In this document: piece by piece, positions 53,120 through 64,000 of the stretch
How positions within the stretch are numbered: the first letter of the stretch is position 1
How the letters are laid out: each line of letters starts with the position of its first letter
Source: Stigmatella aurantiaca DW4/3-1
GTDB taxonomy: Bacteria > Myxococcota > Myxococcia > Myxococcales > Myxococcaceae
NCBI RefSeq assembly: GCF_000165485.1
Contig: NC_014623.1
Location: forward strand, 3,739,501 to 3,803,500
Length of the DNA: 64,000 nt
Direction of reading: 5' to 3'
Made by a program: the position numbers and the translations under genes
The notes under the pieces: model-generated
Database searches by the model: none
What the model saw: the letters and a program-made list of their open reading frames with translations, nothing else
What the model was told of the DNA's origin: nothing

Positions 53120-54475
53120 CTAGAAGCCGAGCCCGGGGAAGCCGGAGATCACACCGCCAGGCCGGCCCTTGTCCGCCTGGGTGGCGTAGAGGATGCCGCC
53201 GGTGACGACGGCGGCGCCCCCCACCACGGCCGCCCAGAACCAGGGCTTCTTGATGAGCGCCGAGGCCGAGGGCGTTCCGGCTGGAGAGGCCGTCAGGGGC
53301 CCTCCCACCAGGAAGCCGTGGATGCGGTCCACCGCGCCCTCGACGCTGTCGCTGGGTTTCCTGGAGCGAGCGTCCAGCCGCACGCCGCGCAGCCGGCCCT
53401 TCGTTTGCACGTCCCACACCTGCACCTCGGCCCCCACGCGGCCCTTCTTCTCGCTCACGGCGGCGAGCACCACGTAGCGCGCGCCCAGGCGCTCGCCGAG
53501 CGTGGCCACCTCTGGGGGAAGGGTGGCGGCGTCGAACCCCTGCTCGGAAGAGGCCCGGGCCACGGCGTCGAGCACGGCGGCCATCTCCGGACGCAGCACG
53601 AGTTGGGGCTTCAGCTCCACGGCCTTGGAGGCGGAGAGCTGGGGGTACTCGATGACCGGCTGGTAGCCCGGCCGGGAGATGACCACGGGGTGACGCCCCG
53701 CGTGCAGCTTCAGCTCGGGCAGGGGGGTGACGCCCACCTCTTTTCCGTCCACCGTCACCCGCGCGCCCCGCGGCGTCGAGTCCACGAGGAGCGTGCCGGG
53801 CGGCTGCCGGGAGAACTCCTGCTGCATGTCCGTGAAGGCCGTCTGGACGTCCGCGCCGAAGAGGTCCGAGTCCGGCTGGATGGCCGGGTAGGTGGAGATG
53901 GCCCTCAGGAAGGAGCGCTTGGCCGTCTCCGGCTCCCCGTTGAGAAGCTGGGCCGCGCCCAAAAAGATGAAGGTCTTGGCCAGCTTCGCGGGTTTCAGCT
54001 CCGCGGGGTACTTCTGGTAGGCCTCCACCGCCTCGAGGAACTTCCCCGAGGCCGCCTCGGGATCCAGGTTGTCGTAGAGGCTCTTGCCCTCCTCGAAGAG
54101 CGCATCGGCCTCCTGGAATGAGGCAGGGGCGGGCCGGGGAAAGACGGTGTCCAGCTCCACCAGCGCCACGTCGGGCTTCGCGGCCAGCAGGCGGGAAAGC
54201 TCCTCCTGAAGCGCCTCGACGGCTTTCGGGGAGGCGCCTTGGCGCGGTGCGGCGAACACCGCGGTCCGGGGCCCGGCGGGCAGGGGGGTCACCGTGGCCT
54301 CGGGGACGGGCTCGGGCGGTGGGGGCTCGGGCGGTGGGGGCTCGGCGGGCGGCTTCGGGGCGGTCACGCCCTTCGAGGCGGCGGGCTTCTTCGCCTTGGT
54401 GCGACGGGAGGACTGGGCCTCGGCCTGGACGCCCAGGGCGAGCGCGAGGACAAGGAGAACACGGGCTAGGGGCAC
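53120..54475 (-). CDS. PEGA-domain protein B with C-terminal membrane helix
   Basis: A 451-residue protein starting at GTG 54475, with a signal peptide (1-20), a Pro/Glu-rich spacer (PPPPEPPPPEP), a helical TPR-like part (about 100-210), a PEGA domain (VDSTPRGARVTVDGKEVGVT, 218-237), and a transmembrane helix near the end (PWFWAAVVGGAAVVTGGILY). Same architecture as the next gene downstream (46 bases apart), suggesting duplication and a joint role in the envelope. Adjacent to parE but functionally unrelated to it. Confidence 0.75.
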   Translation of the reverse strand: MPLARVLLVLALALGVQAEAQSSRRTKAKKPAASKGVTAPKPPAEPPPPEPPPPEPVPEATVTPLPAGPRTAVFAAPRQGASPKAVEALQEELSRLLAAKPDVALVELDTVFPRPAPASFQEADALFEEGKSLYDNLDPEAASGKFLEAVEAYQKYPAELKPAKLAKTFIFLGAAQLLNGEPETAKRSFLRAISTYPAIQPDSDLFGADVQTAFTDMQQEFSRQPPGTLLVDSTPRGARVTVDGKEVGVTPLPELKLHAGRHPVVISRPGYQPVIEYPQLSASKAVELKPQLVLRPEMAAVLDAVARASSEQGFDAATLPPEVATLGERLGARYVVLAAVSEKKGRVGAEVQVWDVQTKGRLRGVRLDARSRKPSDSVEGAVDRIHGFLVGGPLTASPAGTPSASALIKKPWFWAAVVGGAAVVTGGILYATQADKGRPGGVISGFPGLGF

Positions 54476-54527
54476 GGCCGGAATGCTACCCGAGCCGAGC
54501 CCCTGGACACCATGCTCTCAGAGAGGC

Positions 54528-56456
54528 TCAGAAATCGAGATCCTGGACCTCGCCTGCCCGCTCCATGATGAACTTGAAACGCGCGCTGACGTCCTTGCCG
54601 AGCAGGTCATTGATGACGCGGTCGGTCTCCAGGGGGTTGTCGATCGTCACCTGGAGGCTCATGCGCTTGTGGGGATCCAGCGTCGTGGTCTTCAGCTCGT
54701 CGGCCGTCATCTCGCCCAGCCCCTTGAAGCGCATGATGTTGGGCTTGGCGTTGCCCTTGGCCTTCTCCCGGACGATGCGGTCCCGGTCCGCCTCGTCGAG
54801 CGCCCAGTACGTCTCCTTGCCGATCTCCACCTTATAAAGGGGCGGCTGGGCGATGTGCACGGCGCCGCTCTCGATGAGCGGGCGCAGGTGCCGGTAGAAG
54901 AAGGTGAGCAGCAGCGTGGCGATGTGGTGGCCGTCGCTGTCGGCGTCCATGAGCAGGAAGATGCGGCCGTAGCGCAGCTTCGACAGATCGAAGTCCGAGC
55001 CGATGCCACACCCCAGGGCGCTGACGATGTCCTGGAGCTCCTTGTTGGTGGCCACCTTGTCCGTGGAGGCCTGCTCCGCGTTGAGCACCTTGCCGCGCAA
55101 GGGGAGGATGGCCTGGGTGCGCCGGTCCCGTCCCTGCTTGGCGCTGCCGCCTGCGGAGTCGCCCTCGACGAGGAACAGCTCGCTGGTGCTCGGCTCCGTG
55201 GAGGAGCAGTCGGCGAGCTTGCCCGGCAGGTTCAGCCGGTGGCTCACCGCCGTCTTGCGGCTCACCGCCTGGGAGGCGGCGCGGCTGGCCTCGCGCGCGC
55301 GGGCGGCCAGGATGATGCGCGCCACGGCCGCCTCGCCGATGGACTTGTTGTCGTTGAGCCACTTCTCCAGCGCCGGCCGCAGCACGCCGTCCACCTGGGC
55401 CGTCACCTCGGGGTTGTTGAGCCGCCCCTTGGTCTGCCCCTGGAACTGCGGCTCCACCACGTAGCAGGAGAGGATGGCGGTGATGCCCTCGCGGATGTCC
55501 TCCGCGGTGAGGGTGACGCCCTTGGGGCTCAGGTTGTGCGTTTCGATGTAGTTGCGCACCGCCTTCACCACCGCGCCGCGCAAGCCCGCCTCGTGCGTGC
55601 CGCCTTGCGGGGTGGGGATGCCGTTGACGTAGGAGCGGATGTTCTCGTCCGTGGCCTCCGTCCACACCAGCGCGGCCTCCAGGCGCACCTCGCTGTCGCG
55701 CGCGTGGTAGAAGACGGCGCCACCCGGGGGCACCACCGGCTTGTTGCGCTCGGCCACGACCTTGTTGAGGTACTCGGCGATGCCCCCGTCGTGCTTGTAC
55801 GTCACCGAGGTGGCGGGGCTGGCCGTCTCGTCCTTCCAGACGACCGTCATGCCCTTGTGCAGGTAGCTCTTGGCCTCCAGGCGCTCGCGGATGAGCTCGG
55901 GATCGAACTTCAGCTTCTCGCCGAAGATCTCCGGATCCGGCTCGAAGGTGATGGACGTGCCGGTGCCGCGCGCCGGGCCCTCCACCTTCAGCGGGGTGGT
56001 GGCCTTGCCGCGGGCATAGTGCTGCACGTGGCGCTTGCCTTCGCGTTTGATCTCCACGAGCAGCTTGCGCGCCAGCGCGTTCACCACGGAGCTGCCCACG
56101 CCGTGCAGACCGCCCGAGTGGATGTAGTTGCCCTGCTCGAACTTGCCGCCCGCGTGCAGCGTGGTGAGGATGACCTCCACCGCGGGCTTCTTGAGCTTGG
56201 GCATGATGTCCACGGGGATGCCGCGCCCGTTGTCCACCACGGTGATGGTGCGGCTGTCCTTGTGGAGCGTGACTTCCACGGTGGAGGCGTGGCCGTTGAT
56301 GACCTCGTCCACCGAGTTGTCGAGGATCTCCCACAGCAGGTGGTGATAGCCCGTGCCGTCAGTGCCTCCGATGTACATGGCCGGGCGCTTGCGCACCGGC
56401 TCCAGGCCCTCGAGGACCTGGATGTCCGCACCTGTGTACGTTTCCTTCTTCGCCAT
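54528..56456 (-). CDS. parE: DNA topoisomerase IV subunit B
   Basis: A 642-residue type IIA topoisomerase ATPase subunit. GHKL ATPase: [13 protein letters not shown] (about 39-51), [28 protein letters not shown]. Toprim: [20 protein letters not shown] and [16 protein letters not shown]. Length and lack of the gyrase-specific insert fit ParE. It follows parC by 12 bases on the same strand. Together they decatenate chromosomes. Confidence 0.85.
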   Translation of the reverse strand: MAKKETYTGADIQVLEGLEPVRKRPAMYIGGTDGTGYHHLLWEILDNSVDEVINGHASTVEVTLHKDSRTITVVDNGRGIPVDIMPKLKKPAVEVILTTLHAGGKFEQGNYIHSGGLHGVGSSVVNALARKLLVEIKREGKRHVQHYARGKATTPLKVEGPARGTGTSITFEPDPEIFGEKLKFDPELIRERLEAKSYLHKGMTVVWKDETASPATSVTYKHDGGIAEYLNKVVAERNKPVVPPGGAVFYHARDSEVRLEAALVWTEATDENIRSYVNGIPTPQGGTHEAGLRGAVVKAVRNYIETHNLSPKGVTLTAEDIREGITAILSCYVVEPQFQGQTKGRLNNPEVTAQVDGVLRPALEKWLNDNKSIGEAAVARIILAARAREASRAASQAVSRKTAVSHRLNLPGKLADCSSTEPSTSELFLVEGDSAGGSAKQGRDRRTQAILPLRGKVLNAEQASTDKVATNKELQDIVSALGCGIGSDFDLSKLRYGRIFLLMDADSDGHHIATLLLTFFYRHLRPLIESGAVHIAQPPLYKVEIGKETYWALDEADRDRIVREKAKGNAKPNIMRFKGLGEMTADELKTTTLDPHKRMSLQVTIDNPLETDRVINDLLGKDVSARFKFIMERAGEVQDLDF

Positions 56457-56468
56457 GACGTTCCTCGG

Positions 56469-58853
<2,385 letters not shown>

Positions 58854-59063
58854 GTGTTCAGGCAAAGGAACATCCGTTCCCCAACGCGGCCCGCGCCTCG
58901 CGCAGTCCACGCCTCGTGGAAAACGGGTGGGTGATTGTCGGCCCCCCTACCATGGCCCACTGACAGAGGAAAAGAATTCGAGGGGTTGCATCCTCTCGGA
59001 CGCTTCAAATCGATACTGGCGTTCAGTGTCTTTTGCCAGCCAAAGCCTTGTGTAAGGCAGCGA

Positions 59064-59095
59064 AAAGACGGGGCTCCCCGCCCGCTGGGCAGGGG
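59064..59095 (-). terminator. Hairpin with T run after the secreted protein gene
   Basis: On the minus strand CCCCTGCCC and GGGCGGGG (59095-59076) pair with one mismatch around a three-base loop and are followed by AGCCCCGTCTTTT, an approximate rho-independent terminator about 30-60 bases past the stop of the gene at 59127. The remaining sequence up to parC shows no gene. Confidence 0.4.
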
Positions 59096-59126
59096 AAAGG
59101 CCAAGGTGGCGGGGGACGGAGGCCGG

Positions 59127-59879
59127 CTACCCGTTGTCGCCGGTGCCCGAGGAGACGGGCTGGGAGCGCAGGGGCTGCTCCTCCTGGAAGGCCCCCGAGG
59201 AGTTGGAGGGCCGCGCCGAGCCGCCGGCCTTGGGGGCGGCGTTCTTCGAGCTGCCGCCCCGGAAGATGCGGACGCTGCCGCTCGAACCACCACTGAGCAT
59301 GCCGGCGAGGGTGCCCTGAATCGCCTTGCTGCCTGGGGGGTGATAGATGACTCGCACCTTGCGGCCCGAGGGCAGGGTGGTGCTGGTGGCATCGATGAGC
59401 AGATAGACCGTCCGGTCCTCGAACTGGACGCGCTCCGGATCCTGGCGGTGGTTGAGGTCCGCGAGCGCCTCGCCATCATCGACCGATTGGGCGTTGTCGG
59501 AGAGCTGGCGCACCTTGACGCGCAGGAAGGTGTCCGCGCGGTTGTCCAGGTACTCGCGCACGCCCTGGACGATGACGGCCAGGTCCGCGCCCGTCTCCGG
59601 GACGCCCTTGCCGAGCTGGATGCCCGTCGAGGTGCTCGAGTCGGTGTCCAGGAAGAGGGTGGCATTGGCGCAGCGGTTCTTGCAGGCATCGCCCCAGGGG
59701 TCCTTGTTGAACAGCAGGCGCATGGCGAAGTCGCTGCCCTGGGGGCCGACGGTGGCGTCAATGATGACGGGGCGCTCCTGATCCGGAGGAGGGCTGTAGC
59801 GCAGGGTGGACTTGGGCGCGGCGGCGGCGCCGGTGCTGGCGAGCAGGGTCCAGGCAAGCGTCAACAACGGTCTCTTCAC
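59127..59879 (-). CDS. Secreted protein of unknown function
   Basis: A 250-residue protein starting at GTG 59879 (GGGAGG seven bases upstream). Signal peptide residues 1-21. Residues ~25-175 are beta-rich with DPWGDACKNRCANATLFLDTD (two cysteines that could bridge) and resemble the fold of DUF-type extracellular domains that describe a polar solvent-exposed sheet. The last 60 residues are Ser/Gly-rich and disordered. No family recognised. Confidence 0.65.
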   Translation of the reverse strand: MKRPLLTLAWTLLASTGAAAAPKSTLRYSPPPDQERPVIIDATVGPQGSDFAMRLLFNKDPWGDACKNRCANATLFLDTDSSTSTGIQLGKGVPETGADLAVIVQGVREYLDNRADTFLRVKVRQLSDNAQSVDDGEALADLNHRQDPERVQFEDRTVYLLIDATSTTLPSGRKVRVIYHPPGSKAIQGTLAGMLSGGSSGSVRIFRGGSSKNAAPKAGGSARPSNSSGAFQEEQPLRSQPVSSGTGDNG

Positions 59880-60073
59880 GGCAGGGCCTCCCGATGGCTT
59901 CTGGAGGGGCATTCAAGTGGGAAGTGGGCCGCGCCTCAAGCCACCCAGCGTGTTTCTCCCCGGGAGCCGGTGGCGCTCTTGCCTGGATCCGTCGGAAAAA
60001 GGCGGGTGTTCCACGGCCTACCTATCTGGTAGAGTGGAGGGGGCGGCCCGGACGTGGGGCGCGAGGAGGAGGC

Positions 60074-60736
60074 ATGACCTTGGAAACGCTGTACGTGCGT
60101 CAGCTCAAGCTCGGGCCCATGGACAACTTCGTGTACCTGGTGGGCGCGGCGGATGCCCCCGAGGTGCTGGTGGTGGATCCGGCGTGGGACGTGCCGGCCA
60201 TCGAGCGCGCGATGGCCGAGGACGGCAAGCGGCTGGTGGGGGCGTTCGTGTCGCACTGCCACAAGGACCACATCAACGGCCTGCCGGAGTTGCTGTCGCG
60301 CCATGACGTGCCCGTGTACGCCCAGCGCGAGGAGGTGGCGTTCTCGGAGGACCTGCGCGCGCTGGGGGGGGCGCTTCGTCCGGTGGGGCCGGGGGAGGCG
60401 CTGACGGTGGGGCCAAGGACGTTCCTGGCGCTCCATACTCCCGGCCACACGCCCGGCTCGCACTGCTTGCTGGCGGGGGACGCGTTGGTGTCCGGGGACA
60501 CGGTCTTCATCAATGGATGCGGGCGGTGTGACATGCGGGGGGGGAACCCGGAAGACATGTACCGCTCGCTGTCCCAGGTGTTGCTGCGGGTACCGGACGA
60601 GACGCGGCTGTGGCCCGGGCACGATTATGCGGAGGTGCCGGTGGCGGCGATGGGACAGGTGCGCCAGGCCAACCCGTACTTCGCCTTTCCGGACGTGGCT
60701 TCCTTTGTGGCCTACCGCATGCGCCCGCGCCGGTGA
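60074..60736 (+). CDS. MBL-fold metallohydrolase
   Basis: A 220-residue metallo-beta-lactamase-fold hydrolase of the glyoxalase II type: metal motif SHCHKDHING (His61, His63, Asp65, His66), GHTPGSH (His125), GDT (Asp142) and GHDY (His183). Such enzymes hydrolyse thioesters or phosphoesters in the cytoplasm; the exact substrate is open. ATG 60074 has GAGGAGGAGG upstream. The kinase gene begins two bases after its stop, so both are translationally coupled. Confidence 0.82.
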   Translation: MTLETLYVRQLKLGPMDNFVYLVGAADAPEVLVVDPAWDVPAIERAMAEDGKRLVGAFVSHCHKDHINGLPELLSRHDVPVYAQREEVAFSEDLRALGGALRPVGPGEALTVGPRTFLALHTPGHTPGSHCLLAGDALVSGDTVFINGCGRCDMRGGNPEDMYRSLSQVLLRVPDETRLWPGHDYAEVPVAAMGQVRQANPYFAFPDVASFVAYRMRPRR

Positions 60737-60738
60737 AC

Positions 60739-62082
60739 ATGGACCCCACCACGATTCCGAACGGTGAGACGGTGGGTCCCTGGCGGGTGCTGAACTGGTG
60801 CGGCCAGGGCTCCTACGGGGTGGTCTATTTGGTCGACCGGGTAGGGCACGCGGGGGAGGGGCTCTTTGCGCTGAAGATCGCGCGCCACGCGCTGAACCCG
60901 CGATTCGAGCGGGAGGTGGAGTTGCTCGCGCGCATGCAGCACCCTCACGTGCCGCGCCTTCATGATCGGGGATGGTGGACGGTGCGTGGGGGCGTGGCGT
61001 TCCCCTATCTGGTCATGGACTGGGTGGAAGGGGCGACCTTGTATGAGTGGAACGCCCGGCACCCGCTCACGTCCCGCCGGGCGCTGCGGCTGCTCGCCCA
61101 GGTGGCGCGTGCCTTGGAGGCGACGCATGGCGCGGGGGGCGTGCACCGGGACGTCAAGGGCGACAACATTGTGGTGCGGCGCGAGGACGCCCAGGCGGTG
61201 CTGCTGGACTTTGGCTCGGCGGTTTACGAAGGGGCGAGCGTGCTCACGCACCATCCGCCGCCTCCCGGGACGCCGCGCTACCAGAGCCCCGAGTGCGTGC
61301 GCTTTCAGTGGGAGACTTTGCGTCAGCCCACGGCCCGGTATGCGTCTCAACCCGAGGATGACGTGTATGCCTTGGGGGTGACCGCCTACCGCCTCGTCAT
61401 GGGCCGCTATCCGCCTGCCGCGATGGAGATGAAGGAGACGGGGGAGGGCGTTCAGCCCTTCTATCCGCCGGTGGAGCCGCCTGGGAAAACGATGAATGTG
61501 AGCCCCGAGCTGTCGCGGCTCATCATGCGGATGCTTTCCCGCGAGCCCTCGAAGCGAGGCAATGCCGCGGAGATCGCCCAGGCACTCGAACGGGCCGCGA
61601 AGCGCGCGGGACGCCGGGCGGATCAGCCGATCACGCGGCTTGTGGCCCGAAAGTACTTGCTCAGGGCATGGTTCGGCACGTGGGCTCAAGCCCGCGAGTG
61701 GCTCCTGGGGGTGGCCCTGGGGCTGGTGTTGGGCACTGGGATGGACGGGGGGAAGCCGTCTCCTCACATGGAGCCAACCCTGGAAGTGGCCAAGGAGGGC
61801 GGGGGCGCTGTGGGGCTCGCGGACGCGGCGGTGGAGGGTTCCGTGAGCGCGGAATGGCTTGAGCCTGTGCAGGACGGAATCCTGCTCGACATTCCCAAGA
61901 AGCCGCTCCTTGGCCAGAGCCGCCCGCCTTGCGACAAGCCCGAGATTGAGATCAATGAAGGCTGCTGGGTCAGGCTGCTCGATGCATCTCCGCCCTGTGG
62001 AGAGCGCAGGTACGAGTGGAAGGGGAAGTGTTACAAACCAATGATTAATCCCCCACGCCCCTCGACCTCCATCTCGCCGTGA
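60739..62082 (+). CDS. Ser/Thr protein kinase with membrane segment
   Basis: A 447-residue kinase. Gly loop GQGSYGVVY (22-30), Lys46 (ALKIARH), catalytic HRDVKGDN (136-143), DFG (157-159) and SPE in the activation segment. After the kinase lobe (to about 290), residues ~320-345 contain a hydrophobic stretch (LLGVALGLVLGTGM) that may cross the membrane, and the C-terminal ~100 residues with four cysteines would then lie outside as a sensor. Pkn2-type bacterial kinases are abundant in myxobacteria. ATG 60739 follows the hydrolase TGA at once. Confidence 0.85.
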   Translation: MDPTTIPNGETVGPWRVLNWCGQGSYGVVYLVDRVGHAGEGLFALKIARHALNPRFEREVELLARMQHPHVPRLHDRGWWTVRGGVAFPYLVMDWVEGATLYEWNARHPLTSRRALRLLAQVARALEATHGAGGVHRDVKGDNIVVRREDAQAVLLDFGSAVYEGASVLTHHPPPPGTPRYQSPECVRFQWETLRQPTARYASQPEDDVYALGVTAYRLVMGRYPPAAMEMKETGEGVQPFYPPVEPPGKTMNVSPELSRLIMRMLSREPSKRGNAAEIAQALERAAKRAGRRADQPITRLVARKYLLRAWFGTWAQAREWLLGVALGLVLGTGMDGGKPSPHMEPTLEVAKEGGGAVGLADAAVEGSVSAEWLEPVQDGILLDIPKKPLLGQSRPPCDKPEIEINEGCWVRLLDASPPCGERRYEWKGKCYKPMINPPRPSTSISP

Positions 62083-62122
62083 AAACGTGTGCTCAGTCAT
62101 GGCTGCCGCGCTTCAAGAGCGC

Positions 62123-64000
62123 CTACGGCATCTCCTCGACCAGCAAGAGGTTCTGTCCACGGTTCCAACCAAAATAATTGGAACCGCAGGAACTTCCATC
62201 ACCATGTAAGGTGCTCGACCAGATCGCGAATGTGTGAATACCGGCTGCAAGGTTTGGGATGATGCACGTCAGGTTCACAGGGCGATGCTGGTCCTGTGCA
62301 GCGCCTCCATTCCAAGAATACTGGCCAACGACACACCCAGAAGGCTGATTGTCGACGTATAACTGGAAGGCCCCCCAACGCCCGTTGCAGTTGTAAGTCG
62401 CGCGGAAGGTGTCCGAGTAGGTGACTTTCACCGTTTTTCCGTGAGCGCTGACGGTGTGAAGGATCTGCCTGACGCCGACGCCAGACCAGTTTCCGGAAAG
62501 CTCGCCGCTCGCGAAACCCGTGTTGGAGTAGGTCACACCCGTATTGGGAATTTCCTCGACGAGGAGAAGCGGATTGCTTCGCCCCCAGCCAAGATAGGCA
62601 AGACCGCCAGAGTTCCCAGCAAGGGCAACTTGCAGGGTGTGCTGGGCAGCGGAGACATTCGGGAGGATGCAAGTCAGGACGAAGGGATTGTGAAAATCGC
62701 TGCCGGTACCCTGGGTGCCGTACTTGCCCGTGTAGCAATTGGTAGCGGACCCGTCGAGCCAGAGCATCACTGTGCCCCAGCCTCCATTTTGATTATACCC
62801 TACGCGAAGGGTGTCCGCGAGCGTCACTTTGAGGAGCGTCGACGCGGTTTGCTTCACGAAAGTGACTTCGCGTCCGGTTGCCTTGACGTACGCTGTGCCC
62901 GTGGCGCTGGTGTCGCCTCCCGCTTTCGAGAAAGCGTAAGGATGGGGCGCATCCAGTTCCTCGGCGAGGAGCAATGCCCGGTCTGTCCCGGCGCCAACGT
63001 AGCTGGTTCCCCCGCTGGCGATAGCCCATACCTCGAATTCGTAAAGGCCTTTGGGGAGCTGCTCGGTGAGACAGACGTTCGCAAATGGCATGTGGTAGTC
63101 TTGAAGCCAACTGGATGCGTTCCAGTTGTATTGTTGGGCATCACAGCCCATTCCGCTGCCGTTCATTCGCACGGAATAGGTGCCAGCTCCTGCGGCGGCG
63201 TAGTTGGCTCCGACCCTGAAGCCATCGGAGACTGTGATTTTGATACGTGAGGTGTCACTGGTCTTGTAGAGCGAAATGCGGCGCCCAGCGGGAACCCACA
63301 CGTTGCTGATCTCGCCGGAGGCGTAGGTGCCTGCTGGGTTGCTCGCCCACTTTGTCCGGAAGAGATTGGCTGAACTGCATATGAATTGAGTCGTCTGGAC
63401 TTCCTGGTTGCTGAGGGTTCCGTCACCATTCGAGTCGAGGCCGCTCTTGACGGAGGTTCCACCGTAGGCGCAGGTGGAACCTGCGGGCTCGGAATCGAGC
63501 CGCACCAGAGCGTTCTTGCCGTTGCGCCCGGGGAGCCCATTGCACACGAAGGTGGTGTTGGAGACTTCGTCCACGTCAAGCTTGCCATTGGCATTCAAGT
63601 CGAGGCCGCTCTTCACGGCGGTACCGCCCTGACTGCAGTTGGCTCCGCTGGGTTCCACATCGAGCCGGATGAGAGCCTGGGCGCCCGTCAGGCTCGTGAC
63701 GCTCTGGCAGACGTATTGCTTGGTGGTCACCTCGGGGCTGCTCAGTTGCCCATCGGTATTCACATCGATGCCGCCGAGGATGGAGGTCCCACCTGCTGGG
63801 CAGTTCGACCCGGCCGATTCAGGCAGCATTTTGACGACGTAGGCCGATCCGTTCAATCCATCCGAACTGTTGCAGAGGTACTGAGTGCTGGTGACTTCGC
63901 TGTCATTCTGCAAGCCGTCGGCGTTTGAATCGAGGCCAGACAGGACGGCGATGCCACCGGAGGCGCACCGCGTGGAGCTTTCTTCGGGGAGCAACTTGAC
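62123..64000 (-). CDS. Large repetitive secreted protein, N terminus outside window
   Basis: The visible 620 or more residues begin with four ~57-residue Cys/Gly/Asp repeats (SNCPAGGTSILGGIDVNTDG, NCSQGGTAVKSGLDLNANGK, and so on), each with a calcium-loop-like D-x-N-x-D-G and two cysteines (DUF7151-type). They are followed by three ~130-residue beta repeats, each ending in LLLAEE or LLLVEE-P and containing an SDGFRVG/ADTLRVG/SDTFRAT strand. This looks like an adhesin or surface carbohydrate-binding protein. GC content is below the window average. Start and signal peptide lie beyond 64000. Confidence 0.7.
   Translation of the reverse strand, partial: VKLLPEESSTRCASGGIAVLSGLDSNADGLQNDSEVTSTQYLCNSSDGLNGSAYVVKMLPESAGSNCPAGGTSILGGIDVNTDGQLSSPEVTTKQYVCQSVTSLTGAQALIRLDVEPSGANCSQGGTAVKSGLDLNANGKLDVDEVSNTTFVCNGLPGRNGKNALVRLDSEPAGSTCAYGGTSVKSGLDSNGDGTLSNQEVQTTQFICSSANLFRTKWASNPAGTYASGEISNVWVPAGRRISLYKTSDTSRIKITVSDGFRVGANYAAAGAGTYSVRMNGSGMGCDAQQYNWNASSWLQDYHMPFANVCLTEQLPKGLYEFEVWAIASGGTSYVGAGTDRALLLAEELDAPHPYAFSKAGGDTSATGTAYVKATGREVTFVKQTASTLLKVTLADTLRVGYNQNGGWGTVMLWLDGSATNCYTGKYGTQGTGSDFHNPFVLTCILPNVSAAQHTLQVALAGNSGGLAYLGWGRSNPLLLVEEIPNTGVTYSNTGFASGELSGNWSGVGVRQILHTVSAHGKTVKVTYSDTFRATYNCNGRWGAFQLYVDNQPSGCVVGQYSWNGGAAQDQHRPVNLTCIIPNLAAGIHTFAIWSSTLHGDGSSCGSNYFGWNRGQNLLLVEEMP

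Overview
The DNA is GC-rich throughout, with long overlapping reading frames, many secreted and lipoprotein genes, a Ser/Thr kinase, PEGA-domain proteins, MoxR/DUF58 genes and peptidoglycan-active enzymes. This style fits a myxobacterium, most likely of the Cystobacterineae (Archangium, Stigmatella, Cystobacter, Hyalangium type). The assignment is inferred from gene content; no rRNA gene is present to confirm it.

Layout. 1-13,900 is accessory and partly decayed DNA. It holds the end of an IS66 element inserted in a gene, a tRNA/tmRNA 3'-end fragment, two copies of a ~54-bp repeat 7.8 kb apart, a lipoprotein, a putative type VI effector with its DUF1795 (Eag-type) chaperone, a cupin, a secreted GH5 glycosidase, a low-GC foreign-looking gene, a peptidoglycan-binding protein, and a broken MocR regulator/DapA-like pair. 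14,069-19,788 is a five-gene MoxR/DUF58/DUF4350/DUF4129 operon. 19,899-26,957 carries OsmC, a two-gene pyrimidine cassette (tandem GTP cyclohydrolase II plus a SIS-creatininase fusion), an LEA-like protein, an AraC regulator and a VOC protein. 27,022-33,411 carries an NlpC/P60 protein, an aminotransferase, a possible effector, a shortened LysR regulator, a MerC-like protein and a DUF418 membrane protein.

33,456-43,808 is the standout region: eight tightly overlapping minus-strand genes plus one divergent gene. They encode a sugar-phosphate cyclase, a TIM-barrel isomerase/epimerase, an SDR reductase, a VldE/ValL-like pseudoglycosyltransferase, a class III aminotransferase, an MDR dehydrogenase, an MFS exporter, a BadF-type kinase and a GlgC/ValB-like nucleotidyltransferase. 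Together they resemble a validamycin-type pathway for a C-N-linked pseudo-aminosugar. A DUF6499/DUF2285 regulator split by a one-base frameshift follows it.

44,765-62,082 is mostly conserved chromosome: a lipoprotein, a zinc-ribbon protein, a secreted Ig-like protein, then a minus-strand run of parC, parE, two PEGA proteins, an SppA fused to a barrel-like domain, and rho. A secreted protein, an MBL hydrolase and a coupled Ser/Thr kinase come next. The window ends inside a large repetitive secreted protein (62,123 onward) whose start lies beyond the edge.
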